Source: Kamptonema formosum PCC 10802
GTDB lineage: Bacteria > Cyanobacteriota > Cyanobacteriia > Cyanobacteriales > Oscillatoriaceae
Reading direction: 5' to 3'
Length of the DNA: 64,000 nt
Assembly: GCF_000332335.1 (NCBI RefSeq)
Contig: NZ_KB235948.1
Span: 6,173,215-6,237,214, forward strand
The translations under genes were made by a program, and so were the position numbers. The notes under the pieces are model-generated. The model did not search any database and was not told the origin of the DNA. It saw only the letters and a program-made list of their open reading frames with translations. This document shows positions 51,850-60,720 of the stretch, one piece after another (within the stretch, counting starts at the first letter, position 1; each line of letters opens with the position of its first letter).

Positions 51850-53091
51850 ATGAAAGTTGGCCTGCAACCGGCACTCAATGATGCCAATCTCGACGCGGCG
51901 CAACCCAGCAGCCAGCGTCAGCTGTCGATTTCCGTCTCTGCGATCGCGGACACCGCTGACCGGTCTGTCCCGCTCAATCTGTGCCTGATACTCGATCACA
52001 GCGGCTCGATGAGCGGGCGTCCCCTGGACACCGTGAAAAAGGCGGCGCACCGGCTGGTGGACCGGCTCAATCCCGGCGACCGGCTCTCCGTGATCGCTTT
52101 CGACCACACGGCCAAAGTCATCATCCCCAACCAGCCGATCGAAGATCCCGCCCGCATCAAAAAGCAAATCGACCGGCTGCACGCCGAAGGCGGGACAGCC
52201 ATTGATGCCGGCCTGAAACTGGGGATTGACGAACTGGCCAAAGCCAAAAAAGACACCGTCTCCCAAGCCTTTCTGCTCACTGACGGCGAAAACGAACACG
52301 GCGACAACAACCGCTGCTTGAAGTTGGCCCAGCTGGCTGCCGAATACAAGCTGACGCTCAACACCCTGGGATTTGGCGATCACTGGAACCAAGACGTTCT
52401 AGAAAAGATTGCCGACGCTGCCGGCGGCACCCTGGCCTATATTGAGCATCCGGAGCAAGCTGCCGATAAATTCGCCCAACTGTTCAACCGGCTTTCTGCG
52501 GTGGGGCTGACCAATGCCTACCTGCTGATGTCCCTGACTCCCAAAGTGCGGCTGGCGGAACTCAAACCCATCGCCCAAGTTGCCCCCGACGTGATTGAAC
52601 TGCCGGTGCAAAGGGAGGGAGAGCGAATCGCCGTCCGCTTGGGTGACTTGATGAGGAACTCTCCGAGGGTGATTTTGGCTAACCTTTACGTCAGCCAGCT
52701 GCCACAAGGCCGGCAGCCGGTGGCCACCCTGCAAGTGCGCTACGACAACCCCGCCGATCGCCGCGAAGGGCTGCTCTCCGAACTGGTGCCGGTGGATATC
52801 AACGTCCTAACTGCATACCAGCCCGCTCAAGACCCCCAAGTCCAGCAGCACATCCTGGCTCTTGCCAAATACCGGCAAACCCAGCTCGCCGAACAGAAAT
52901 TGCAGCAAGGCGACCGTTTGGGTGCCGCAACCATGCTGCAAACCGCTGCCAAAACCGCACTGCAAATGGGCGACAAGGGCGCAGCAACCGTCCTGCAAAG
53001 CAGCGCCACCCAGCTGCAGCACGGCGAAGAACTCTCCGAAGCCGACCGCAAAAAAACCCGGATTGTCTCCAAGACAGTTTTGCAGCAGTAG
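51850..53091 (+). CDS. VWA-domain protein
   Basis: 413 residues. The metal-ion adhesion site is complete: LILDHSGSMSG, then GGTAIDAG, and LLTDGENEHGD. After the VWA domain (about 40-210) come beta-rich and helical parts (LGDLMRNSPRVILANLYV; ALAKYRQTQLAEQKLQQGD). No signal peptide is visible, so it is likely cytoplasmic. Related proteins pair with MoxR-type AAA+ or with Ser/Thr kinases, but neither is adjacent. It is divergent from clpR. Confidence 0.9.
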   Translation: MKVGLQPALNDANLDAAQPSSQRQLSISVSAIADTADRSVPLNLCLILDHSGSMSGRPLDTVKKAAHRLVDRLNPGDRLSVIAFDHTAKVIIPNQPIEDPARIKKQIDRLHAEGGTAIDAGLKLGIDELAKAKKDTVSQAFLLTDGENEHGDNNRCLKLAQLAAEYKLTLNTLGFGDHWNQDVLEKIADAAGGTLAYIEHPEQAADKFAQLFNRLSAVGLTNAYLLMSLTPKVRLAELKPIAQVAPDVIELPVQREGERIAVRLGDLMRNSPRVILANLYVSQLPQGRQPVATLQVRYDNPADRREGLLSELVPVDINVLTAYQPAQDPQVQQHILALAKYRQTQLAEQKLQQGDRLGAATMLQTAAKTALQMGDKGAATVLQSSATQLQHGEELSEADRKKTRIVSKTVLQQ

Positions 53092-53414
53092 AAAGTCGGG
53101 TGCGTTCCCCCCGGGAACGCACCGGCATTTCCCAAGGTTTGTAGTTGGGCTTCAGCCCACAGTTTGTAGTTGGGCCTTAGGAATGAACCGCCAAGATGCC
53201 ATAGACGCGCCAGCGGCTTCCCGCAGGGTAGGACGCCAAGAAGGAAGAAGAAAGAGGAAGAGGGATGAAAATAATTGTTGAGGAATTAACTGGAGATTGT
53301 ATAGCGTGAGAGGCACGAGGTAAAACCGGCACAGCCAGCTGAGGGACTTTCCCAGACGAAACCAGTGGGAGCGAGAGAAAATCCAAAATCCAGAATCTAA
53401 AATCCAAAATAGGT
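53092..53414. repeat. spacer of hairpins and short repeats
   Basis: A perfect stem GGTGCGTTCCC / GGGAACGCACC (53099-53123) follows the VWA stop. Then come TTTGTAGTTGGGCTTCAGCC type repeats (53138-53177), a CCGCCAAGATGCC word, and AAAATCCAAAATCC repeats (53381-53410). No gene. Confidence 0.6.
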
Positions 53415-54068
53415 ATGAGAATCCCTAATTATTTCCGATTGTTTCAAAAAGTGCGGACATTCAATACAGCTGCCGGTGAGCTGACTTTAACCCCCAAAAA
53501 CATTGGGAAATTAGTGTTACCTATCGGCAAATTAGTGGCTTGCGATCCCATTTGCAGGCCCGAGTCAGAAGCCTTCACCCCGAAGCTAAAACCGGGACGT
53601 TATCCCGTTATTTTGTGCTTTGCCGACTCCCCAGCGTATGGCGGGAGCAAAATTGCTTGCGCTATGCTCCGCCTCAAGAATATTCCACCGGTGCGGTGGG
53701 AGTTGGCGACTTCCCCTCATCAAGACATAAGGACCCTGAAAAAAGGACAGTATTTTGGCTACCCGGTGGACTCTGGAATGGGCTGTTTTATGGACGCAGG
53801 TGCCGCTGATGTGCTGATTGACGGGATAGAACTAGGAAATTTCCAAGAAGATTTCGCCGACCGGGTTATTGACGCCATGAGCGAATCTGAATGGGGAAAT
53901 TTTCTTATTGATGACTTGAACGGGGCCAATGTTATTGCATTTTCTTCTGGTTTGGGTGACGGCATTTACGTAACCTATTTCGGATACGGTGCTGCCGGCG
54001 AGATTGTTTGCGCTGTCACGGACTTTAACCTGTTTGACGCGGATGAGGCGGAGGCATTGTTTGACTGA
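53415..54068 (+). CDS. DUF4241 protein
   Basis: 217 residues. The family pattern is clear: VLPIGKLVACDPICRPESEA, then LKPGRYPVILCFAD, then FGYPVDSGMGCFMDAGAADV, and the C-terminal IAFSSGLGDGIYVTYFGYGA. DUF4241 proteins are found beside toxin-immunity and SUKH-type genes in other bacteria, so an immunity-like or regulatory role is possible. No toxin is visible in the surrounding genes. It stands alone. Confidence 0.87.
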   Translation: MRIPNYFRLFQKVRTFNTAAGELTLTPKNIGKLVLPIGKLVACDPICRPESEAFTPKLKPGRYPVILCFADSPAYGGSKIACAMLRLKNIPPVRWELATSPHQDIRTLKKGQYFGYPVDSGMGCFMDAGAADVLIDGIELGNFQEDFADRVIDAMSESEWGNFLIDDLNGANVIAFSSGLGDGIYVTYFGYGAAGEIVCAVTDFNLFDADEAEALFD

Positions 54069-54099
54069 AATTGAGAGCCGGTGAGGTGCGGCGCACCCC

Positions 54100-54267
54100 C
54101 TATCGCTTTTTCCGCGACTTCCAAGTGCCCCCGTAAACATAAAAAGGATTGTCCTGACTGACCGCCGGCCCGCACTGGGGGCAGACAAAAAACCAACGCC
54201 CCGACTCGTCGTACCGCACGCGATACAGAACCGGGGCAGATTGATTGCAGCGATCGCAAAATTTCAC
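54100..54267 (-). CDS. 55-aa zinc-ribbon protein
   Basis: GTG start at 54267; 55 residues. Two CxxC knuckles (KFCDRCNQS and VCPQCGPA) 25 residues apart, separated by a strand-rich Arg/Trp segment (LYRVRYDESGRWFF), end in TWKSRKKR. The basic tail suggests nucleic-acid or ribosome contact. This is probably a conserved cyanobacterial small protein; it is shorter than most gene finders report. It ends 31 bp after the DUF4241 stop, with which it converges. Confidence 0.7.
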   Translation of the reverse strand: MKFCDRCNQSAPVLYRVRYDESGRWFFVCPQCGPAVSQDNPFYVYGGTWKSRKKR

Positions 54268-54309
54268 GCAAATTTTACTCGAATTTCGCGAGCCATCGCC
54301 TCTGAACCG

Positions 54310-55389
54310 TCACGCCATCACGGAAGCGTAAGGGCGGGCAAAAATCATCCGACCGGCAGATGTCTGCAGGGAAGACGTGACCACAACGCGCAGTTCGCCG
54401 CCGATATGGCCGCCGCCTTCTTCCACAACCACCATCGTGCCGTCTTCCAAATACCCAATTCCCTGCGCCGGCTCTTTCCCTTCCTTGAGAATCTTCAGGT
54501 CGATGCTGTCTCCCGGCAGATAAGTCGGGCGCACAGCCTGCGTCAGGTCATTAATATTGAGCACCGCGATTTTCTGCACCTTGGCGACTTTGCTGAGATT
54601 GTAGTCATTCGTCAGCAGCGTGCCGTTAATTTCTTGGGCGAGCCGCACCAATTTGGCGTCCACCGTGTGCAGGTCTTCGTAGTCCGCTGGGTGAATCACA
54701 ATCCGCTCTGGATAAGTTTCCATCAGCCGCTTCAGGATGTCCAGCCCCCGCCGCCCCCGCACCCGCTTTTGGTCGTTGGAGGCGTCTGCCACCAGCTGCA
54801 ATTCCTGCAGCACGAACTGCGGCACCAGAATTTGGCCCTCAACAAACCCCGTCCCCAGCAGCTGTTCAATGCGACCGTCGATAATGCAGCTGGTGTCGAG
54901 CAGTTTAGTCGAAACCGGCTTCAGCGTCCCCTCCGCCACCAGCAGGCTTTCCACGCTGTGGGGATTAATCAGCCGCAAAAAGCCGCGCCCGTGGGTGTCC
55001 GCCAAGTTGACCCCAGAATAGGCAAAGATGATGCTGCCCACAACCGCCACCAGGGGCTTGATAAACGCAAAATCCTGGGGAATCGGCAGCAAAAACAGCG
55101 GTGCCAGCATTAAGTTGGCCACCAGCAGCCCCAGCACCAGGCCAACCGAACGGGTCAGCAGGACTTCCACCGGCATTTGCCGGACTTGCGCTTCGACGCG
55201 CCGGTAGGTCGTCTGCGCCCACAAGCCGGCAGCCGCCCCAAAAATGCCGCCAAAAACGGCGGATACCGACCGCAGCGCTTCTAGATTCGTCACCTGCTGC
55301 ATGGCGCTGCTCGGCAGCATGTCTATGCTGTAAAAACCGATTCCTGCTGCTGCTAGGATACATGAACTTACAATGATTACATCAAGCAT
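54310..55389 (-). CDS. PIN-TRAM membrane-associated protein (YacL-like)
   Basis: 359 residues. About four N-terminal transmembrane helices (1-130) lead to a PIN nuclease domain (LLDTSCIIDGRIEQLLGTGF ... LLTNDYNL with acidic residues) and a C-terminal TRAM domain (YLPGDSIDLKILKEG; YLEDGTMVVVEEGGGHIGGE). TRAM binds RNA, so a membrane-bound RNA nuclease is suggested. YacL homologues are conserved in Gram-positives and cyanobacteria. It lies 43 bp after the zinc-ribbon gene on the same strand. Confidence 0.9.
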   Translation of the reverse strand: MLDVIIVSSCILAAAGIGFYSIDMLPSSAMQQVTNLEALRSVSAVFGGIFGAAAGLWAQTTYRRVEAQVRQMPVEVLLTRSVGLVLGLLVANLMLAPLFLLPIPQDFAFIKPLVAVVGSIIFAYSGVNLADTHGRGFLRLINPHSVESLLVAEGTLKPVSTKLLDTSCIIDGRIEQLLGTGFVEGQILVPQFVLQELQLVADASNDQKRVRGRRGLDILKRLMETYPERIVIHPADYEDLHTVDAKLVRLAQEINGTLLTNDYNLSKVAKVQKIAVLNINDLTQAVRPTYLPGDSIDLKILKEGKEPAQGIGYLEDGTMVVVEEGGGHIGGELRVVVTSSLQTSAGRMIFARPYASVMA

Positions 55390-55581
55390 CGTTTTAAATG
55401 GATAGATTTCAGTCTCGCCCCCTGAGGGAGGAATTCAAAGAGCGATTAGCGCTTGACTAATCGCCAAGCTAGTATATGCTTTATTATATCCTTGAGGACT
55501 TTCGCGCTCTGTGTCCTGAATACCCGTCTCCTTAAGTCAAGATTCCCGCCAATCCCACCCATATCTCCTTGTTTGCCTGCC

Positions 55582-56889
55582 GTGGATACCGCTGAGCTTC
55601 TTTCTACCACCTTACCCGCTCCCGCGAGCACCGGCATCCCTCGTTCAGCTTATCTTCACATTCCCTTCTGCCGCCGCCGCTGCTACTACTGCGATTTCCC
55701 CGTCTCTGTCGTCGGCGACCGCAAAAATGGCGACACCTCCGGCACCATCCAGCACTATGTTGGCGCACTTTTGCTGGAGATTAGCATAACTCCAGCTTTT
55801 TGTCAACCCCTGGAAACAATTTTTTTCGGGGGCGGCACTCCGTCGCTGCTGTCGGTTGGCCAGCTCGGGCGCATCCTGGACGCGCTCCACCGGCAGTTTG
55901 GTATCGCCGCCGGCGCTGAGATTTCCATCGAGATGGACCCCGGCACCTTTACCCTCGAACAGCTGCAGGGCTACTGCAGTGCCGGTGTCAGCCGCATCAG
56001 CGTTGGCGTCCAAGCGTTTCAGGACGAACTCCTCCACCTGTGCGGGCGATCCCACACGGTTTCCGACATCTACGCTGCGGCGGACTTGCTGCGCCGTGCC
56101 GGTGCGGACAACTTTAGCCTCGACCTGATTTCCGGACTCCCCCACCAAACCCTGGATCAGTGGCGGGCTTCCCTAGAAGCCGCCGTGGCCCTCGGGCCGG
56201 CCCACATTTCTACCTACGACCTGATTGTAGAGCCAAAAACCCCCTTCAGCCGCTCCTACCAGCCGGGGGTGCAGCCCTTGCCCTCCGACGGCACGGCAGC
56301 CCAAATGTACCGGCTGGCGCAGCAAGCCCTCACCGGCGCGGGTTACGATCACTACGAGATTTCCAACTACGCCAAACCGGGCTACCAGTGCCGGCACAAT
56401 CGGGTTTACTGGGAAAATCGCCCCTACTACGGTTTTGGCATGGGCGCGACCAGCTATGTTGGCGGGCACCGCCTCACCCGCCCTCGCAAGACATGGGAGT
56501 ACAGCGAGTGGGTGCAGTCACAAGCAGAAAGGCGATCCCCCCAACCCCCCTTACAAAGAGGGGCTGTAGAAACTGCGATCGAAGATGCCGGCACCTCAGA
56601 TTCCGATATTCTGCTGGAAACCCTGATGCTGGGGTTGCGCTTGGCAGAAGGGGTGAGCTTGCCAGCTTTTGCCGAGCAATTTGGCACCGGCACCCTGCAA
56701 AAGATTTGCCAGTGCTTGCAGCCTTACTGCCGGCAGGGGTGGGTGGAAATTGTCGGGGGTGACGGCGTGCCGGTGGCTGTATCCGACTGCCATCAATTGC
56801 CGGCACAAGGCTGGCTGCGCTTGAGCGATCCGGAAGGTTTTTTGTTTTCCAATACTATTCTAGCAGCTCTGTTTGGCAAATTTAGCTAA
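55582..56889 (+). CDS. hemW: HemW-like radical SAM protein
   Basis: About 435 residues from a GTG at 55582; the open frame continues upstream from a TTG at 55453. The radical SAM cluster is CRRRCYYCDFPV (CxxxCxxC). HemW regions: FFGGGTPSLLSVGQL, RISVGVQAFQDELLHLCGR, HYEISNYAKPGYQCRHNRVY. Old annotations call it oxygen-independent coproporphyrinogen oxidase, but HemW proteins are haem chaperones. An insertion RRSPQPPLQRG (about residue 320) is a repeat carried in frame. Confidence 0.85.
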   Translation: MDTAELLSTTLPAPASTGIPRSAYLHIPFCRRRCYYCDFPVSVVGDRKNGDTSGTIQHYVGALLLEISITPAFCQPLETIFFGGGTPSLLSVGQLGRILDALHRQFGIAAGAEISIEMDPGTFTLEQLQGYCSAGVSRISVGVQAFQDELLHLCGRSHTVSDIYAAADLLRRAGADNFSLDLISGLPHQTLDQWRASLEAAVALGPAHISTYDLIVEPKTPFSRSYQPGVQPLPSDGTAAQMYRLAQQALTGAGYDHYEISNYAKPGYQCRHNRVYWENRPYYGFGMGATSYVGGHRLTRPRKTWEYSEWVQSQAERRSPQPPLQRGAVETAIEDAGTSDSDILLETLMLGLRLAEGVSLPAFAEQFGTGTLQKICQCLQPYCRQGWVEIVGGDGVPVAVSDCHQLPAQGWLRLSDPEGFLFSNTILAALFGKFS

Positions 56890-57248
56890 GTGAAAAATTT
56901 GAAAATGAACCGCCAAGACGCCAAGAGCGCCAAGGGAAGAGTGGAGAGATAGTTAAGATGTTGGTGAACTCTACTTTCTTTGGGCTAAAGCCCAACTACG
57001 AACCTTTGGGCTAAAGCCCAACTACGAACCTTTGGGCTAAAGCCCAACTACGAACTTTTGGGCTAAAGCCCAACTACAAACCTTTGGGCTAAAGCCCAAC
57101 TACAAACCTTTGGGCTAAAGCCCAACTACGAACCTTTGGGCTAAAGCCCAACTACGAACCTTTGGGCTAAAGCCCAACTGCGAACTTTTGGGTTAAAGCC
57201 TAATTACAAACCCATGCGATCGTGCCCTATGCCCCACGCCCAAACAAT
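56890..57248. repeat. nine 26-nt tandem TTTGGGCTAAAGCCC repeats
   Basis: From 56979 to 57210, nine copies of TTTGGGCTAAAGCCCAACTA then CGAACC (variants ACAAACC), the last one diverged. Upstream lies a CCGCCAAGACGCCAAGAGCG word. The unit has an internal inverted repeat GGGCTAAAGCCC. No gene. Confidence 0.85.
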
Positions 57249-57977
57249 ATGATTCCCATTGCGGACAATATTATAACTCGCAATCGTTTCAATGTCAATT
57301 ATTTGCTCATCGGGCTGACAGTGGCGCTGTTTTTGTGGGAGTTGAAACTGGAAGCTGCCGGTAAGCTCACCGATTTTCTGCTGTTGTGGGGAATTGTTCC
57401 CCAGCAGTTGAGTGCGGTGGCGGCAGAGGCAATCGGGCAGAAAAACCCCGCTGCTTGGTTTGTTTTGCTATTCATGTCCGCTCGCTCCCTACTGGGCGCA
57501 ATGTTTCTCCACGGCAGCTTTAGCCAAATTTTGGGCAATCTCCTGTTTCTTTGGGTGTTTGGCAAGAGTGTGGCGGATATTCTCGGAAGCGGGCGATTTT
57601 TGCTGCTCTATTTGCTTTGCGGCGCGCTCACCGGCACCGCCCAAATTCTGCTCGATCCGGCTGTTGCGGTGCCGGTGGTGGGGGCGAATGGGGCGGTGGC
57701 GGGTATTTTGGGAGCGTATCTTTTAAGCTTTCCCAAGGCAAAAATTGACAGCATTCTGCCGCTGGTTATTTTATATATTCCTGTGCAGCTGCCGGCGCTT
57801 TTCTATTTGCCTTGGTGGTTTGCTCAGCAGGCGTTTTATGGGATTGGGCAGCTGGAGGTTGCCGGTGGCGTCAATTCGGGAGGGATGGTGTTCTGGGCGC
57901 AAATTGTGGGGCTGGCAGTTGGGGCTGCCTTGGTGCCGGTGATGGCAAAGCGCAAACCCAACACCGCAATTTATTAA
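57249..57977 (+). CDS. rhomboid-fold membrane protein lacking catalytic residues
   Basis: 242 residues from ATG 57249. The fold is clear: a loop FLHGSFSQILGNLLFLWVFG, a GxSG-type segment VPVVGANGAVAGILGAYLLS, and a last helix FWAQIVGLAVG. The serine is Asn147 (AAT) and the usual AHxxG histidine is Gln218 (CAA), so proteolysis is not possible. Six helices are predicted. A pseudoprotease that holds or traffics membrane proteins is possible. It is a single gene after the repeat array. Confidence 0.9.
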   Translation: MIPIADNIITRNRFNVNYLLIGLTVALFLWELKLEAAGKLTDFLLLWGIVPQQLSAVAAEAIGQKNPAAWFVLLFMSARSLLGAMFLHGSFSQILGNLLFLWVFGKSVADILGSGRFLLLYLLCGALTGTAQILLDPAVAVPVVGANGAVAGILGAYLLSFPKAKIDSILPLVILYIPVQLPALFYLPWWFAQQAFYGIGQLEVAGGVNSGGMVFWAQIVGLAVGAALVPVMAKRKPNTAIY

Positions 57978-58127
57978 GCTCAGGACTTATGCAGCGACCT
58001 CAATTGTGTGGTGGGTTACGCGCTTCGCGTTCCCCACCCTACAGATAGAGTGGGAAAAAGGAGGCTCTGACTTAAAAATAGTCTGGGAGGGGCGACACCC
58101 CCGCGCTCCCCCCTCCCCGGGGAGATG

Positions 58128-58221
58128 ATGCTCAATGCTCAATGCTCAATGCTCAATGCTCAATGCTCAATGCTCAATGCCCAATGCCCAATGCCCAATG
58201 CCCAATGCCCAATGCCCAATG
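58128..58221. repeat. heptamer tandem repeat (AATGCTC/AATGCCC), 13 copies
   Basis: A short tandemly repeated repetitive sequence of the cyanobacterial STRR type. Units 1-7 read ATGCTCA and units 8-13 read ATGCCCA, so the array grew from two phases. It lies just before the DUF1830 stop. Confidence 0.9.
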
Positions 58222-58233
58222 CTATATCAAGCA

Positions 58234-58548
58234 TCAAGCTGGCTTTTCTGCCAGCATTTCTCTGTTCTCCGTCTCGCGCTTTAGCGGAATTACTTCGCAA
58301 ACTTGCAAGCGAGCGCAAGGAATCTTTTGTGACAGGATAATATTCGCCGGCTTGGCGGAGTGAATTTCTAGCAAGTCCTCTGGTTTCGCTTCAAACATCA
58401 AACGCTCTCCCGGAAAAATAACCCGGTCACAAAACCCATTTGTAAGCTGCGGAACTCGAACAATTTGAATGCGCTCTGTCACGTTAATATAGCAGCAGAG
58501 AATGGCAGCGCTGCTCTCAGCGCTGAGAAGATCGTAAATGTGAATCAT
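58234..58548 (-). CDS. DUF1830 protein
   Basis: 104 residues. The family core is AAILCCYINVTERIQIVRVP, then GFCDRVIFPGERLMFEAKPE, followed by DLLEIHSAKPANIILSQKIP and a C-terminal segment with CEVIPL. DUF1830 is cyanobacterium-specific and of unknown function. The first of five short genes on the same strand, although gaps of 150-230 bp separate them. Confidence 0.88.
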   Translation of the reverse strand: MIHIYDLLSAESSAAILCCYINVTERIQIVRVPQLTNGFCDRVIFPGERLMFEAKPEDLLEIHSAKPANIILSQKIPCARLQVCEVIPLKRETENREMLAEKPA

Positions 58549-58773
58549 AGCGGCAAATCCCCCTGGATATCGGTGGCTGTTCTTTTCTCAGAAAACCTGG
58601 CTGATATTCAGCACGAATCGGTTTGTTGCGGGAGCTGAGCCCACCGGCAACCTCTGAGCGCTGCAAGCACGGAGCCTGCTGTCGCTAATTTTACATTAAA
58701 TTGGGAGTGCCAGCTTGCCAGCGCTCCTCGGGAAGAGGCACTGGTCAGCCGGCACCAAAGGCTTGGACTTCGG

Positions 58774-59016
58774 CTACTCAGTTGGAGCCGGCATTTCCCC
58801 AATATCGAGCTGCTTTTTCGCCTGTTTCAGCTGTTGCCAAAGCGCCCGGATTTCTTGATAGGCTACTTCTGGAGCGATTTTGCCGCCGGTTTGCAGACAG
58901 CAGATATAGCTGACCTTTTGAGAAAAGTCTTGCAAATTGGCATTGAAGGCCAGATTCTCTGGCGTAAAGTGCCCGAAATAGCGACTGCGCTGGTAAATAA
59001 AATCACAGGATTTCAT
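58774..59016 (-). CDS. small conserved cyanobacterial protein (DUF7219-like)
   Basis: 80 residues. The pattern FIYQRSRYFGHFTPENLAFN, then ANLQDFSQKVSYICCLQTGG and KIAPEVAYQEIRALWQQLKQ matches a family of short cyanobacterial proteins that is largely helical after the first 25 residues. No function is known. The two adjacent Cys in ICCLQ could bind metal or form a disulfide. Confidence 0.75.
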   Translation of the reverse strand: MKSCDFIYQRSRYFGHFTPENLAFNANLQDFSQKVSYICCLQTGGKIAPEVAYQEIRALWQQLKQAKKQLDIGEMPAPTE

Positions 59017-59171
59017 TTTGACCTCTTCTATCTGACCTCTTCTGTCTCACCTGTCTGCTAACTATTTTACCGACTTGGCGAAGCTAAGCGCGAATTTGAT
59101 AGCGCCTCGCTCCAGAAGTTTACGCGCGGTAACTTCCAGAAATATTTGGTCCCGAGCCAGACGGGTGCCGC

Positions 59172-59546
59172 CTAAAAATTAAAAGCCGACAGGTGCCCCC
59201 CCGCGCTTCTCATTTTTAATGGGAAGATATCCGGGGAAATAGAAAGTGTTAGCCAAGCAGCCTTTTCGCGGAAAAGCTGCTGAATTCCTCGGTGAATGTG
59301 AGCTTCTATGCGCAATCGCAGCTCTAGAGATCGGTAGGGAAACTTTGGCGGGGATAGGGGTTTGTTTGTCTCGATCTCATCCCTAGAGAAGACCGCAAGT
59401 CTCCTGAGAACATACGCTATTAACTCTTCGCGCAGCTCACAATTGGCGAAAGCGTCTTTGTAGGGGAAATCGGGATATTGATCCAGGGCCATTTCAATTT
59501 CCTCGCTCACTACTCTCACCACTTGACTGACTATTTTGTCGTTCAT
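59172..59546 (-). CDS. conserved-looking protein, unrecognised
   Basis: 124 residues, soluble, no signal peptide. Helical throughout: VVSEEIEMALDQYPDFPYKD, then REELIAYVLRRLAVFSRDE, then RIEAHIHRGIQQLFREKAAW. The C-terminal 15 residues (KMRSAGGHLSAFNF) are unlike the rest and may be a read-through from neighbouring DNA. The acidic first half and basic second half suggest a small helical bundle. No family assigned. Confidence 0.65.
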   Translation of the reverse strand: MNDKIVSQVVRVVSEEIEMALDQYPDFPYKDAFANCELREELIAYVLRRLAVFSRDEIETNKPLSPPKFPYRSLELRLRIEAHIHRGIQQLFREKAAWLTLSISPDIFPLKMRSAGGHLSAFNF

Positions 59547-59592
59547 TTTCCCTGTTTTTCGCTTGCTAGTGGTACTCTAGGCGCTTTAACGT

Positions 59593-59967
59593 TCAGGAGG
59601 AGACGGCTCCCGGCTCCCACTGAGACACAGGAGGCTTGGAAGACTGGAAATATTTCTCTTTTGTTTCCCATTTCACCCGCTCCGGAGCGCAATTCCAGCC
59701 TCCGTCCGAAACCTGTACCTCTTCCCCATCGATGGTGAGAGCCAGCGGCTGGCACTGCTTAATCTCGAAGGAAATTCCTTCAACCCCCTCCTGTTGCAGG
59801 TCTTCCACGTAACCGGCGCAGGCAAGTTCGGCTTCCTTGGCACTCAAGAAAGGCCCAAAATAGTAGGTGCAGGAAGGCCGGTCGGTAAGAATTTCCAGCC
59901 ACCACGCCAATCCTAATTTTTCTAAGTAAGACGTAAAAACCTCTTCGATCCTTTCTGACAATTCCAT
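59593..59967 (-). CDS. DUF1816 protein
   Basis: 124 residues. The family signature is AWWLEILTDRPSCTYYFGPF, then LSAKEAELACAGYVEDLQQEG, then CQPLALTIDGEE. DUF1816 is a cyanobacterial family, in some species tied to phycobilisome-related regulation. The C-terminal SSKPPVSQWEPGAVSS is low in conservation. It is the fourth gene of the short minus-strand series. Confidence 0.88.
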   Translation of the reverse strand: MELSERIEEVFTSYLEKLGLAWWLEILTDRPSCTYYFGPFLSAKEAELACAGYVEDLQQEGVEGISFEIKQCQPLALTIDGEEVQVSDGGWNCAPERVKWETKEKYFQSSKPPVSQWEPGAVSS

Positions 59968-60126
59968 AGCCTTTCCTCATCTTTGTACTCAACTGTTCGC
60001 TCTCTTATCCTACTGCCAGGAACTTTACTGTTAGCGCTCTCACAACCTCCTCTCACCTAACCCGACACTCAGGAAATATGCCATCTCCGCCTTTCTCCCC
60101 CCTGAGGTGGCGTAAAAAACGCACCT

Positions 60127-60477
60127 TCACTTTTTCTTTAGTTTCTTAGGATCTGGGCGGTTTGAAGCCCCGCTAGAATAGTCATTATTCGGCATTATCC
60201 CCGTCTCGCTGAGCAGCTGGTTCATTTCTCTGACCGCATCTTGAATGCGCTGAATATATTTCATGTTTTCCGCAACTGTCCACTGATGGTTGTAAACTTC
60301 GAGCAATTGAGCCGAAAGCAGGATCACCGTCAGCTGAGTCCGCAGCTCCTGGGATATCGTCGTGGCGCAGCCGGCTTGGAGCTGGCGGATTTCTCGGTGT
60401 AGCACGTCTTGCCATCCCGGACTTTCCCCGAAACGCACCGGCACCGCTTCCAGAACTGTTGACTCTCTCGCATCCAT
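60127..60477 (-). CDS. stand-alone histidine-kinase dimerisation domain without its His
   Basis: 116 residues. Residues 40-90 read ISQELRTQLTVILLSAQLLE, then VYNHQWTVAENMKYIQRIQD, a HisKA (DHp) helical hairpin. The H-box normally reads SHELRTPL; here Gln43 replaces the phospho-acceptor His and the proline is also lost. There is no ATP-binding domain and the tail is Lys-rich (DPKKLKKK). It cannot be a kinase, but it could pair with one as a dominant or scaffold partner. Confidence 0.8.
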   Translation of the reverse strand: MDARESTVLEAVPVRFGESPGWQDVLHREIRQLQAGCATTISQELRTQLTVILLSAQLLEVYNHQWTVAENMKYIQRIQDAVREMNQLLSETGIMPNNDYSSGASNRPDPKKLKKK

Positions 60478-60720
60478 ATCTGCACCGTTCGCTTATAAAA
60501 CTGTTTTTTTCACGCTTACCATTCAACCTAACAGCCGCCTGCGTGAAATCAAGCCTGTGCAAGGGGTTGACTCCTGTATGAGTTTGTGTGATTTGTATGA
60601 TTTCGCTGTTTTCGTTACAATTATTTACAATAAGCGGTGCGGGAGTTCCGCTAGGCTACAAGAGGGATAAGAATCGTAACATTAAAATAAAATAAAAACT
60701 AGCCCTCTATTGGTATAAGT

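Noticed and set aside
54241-55113. Antisense frame across the PIN-TRAM gene
   Set aside because: It has His/Gln-rich composition typical of antisense translation and no start signal.
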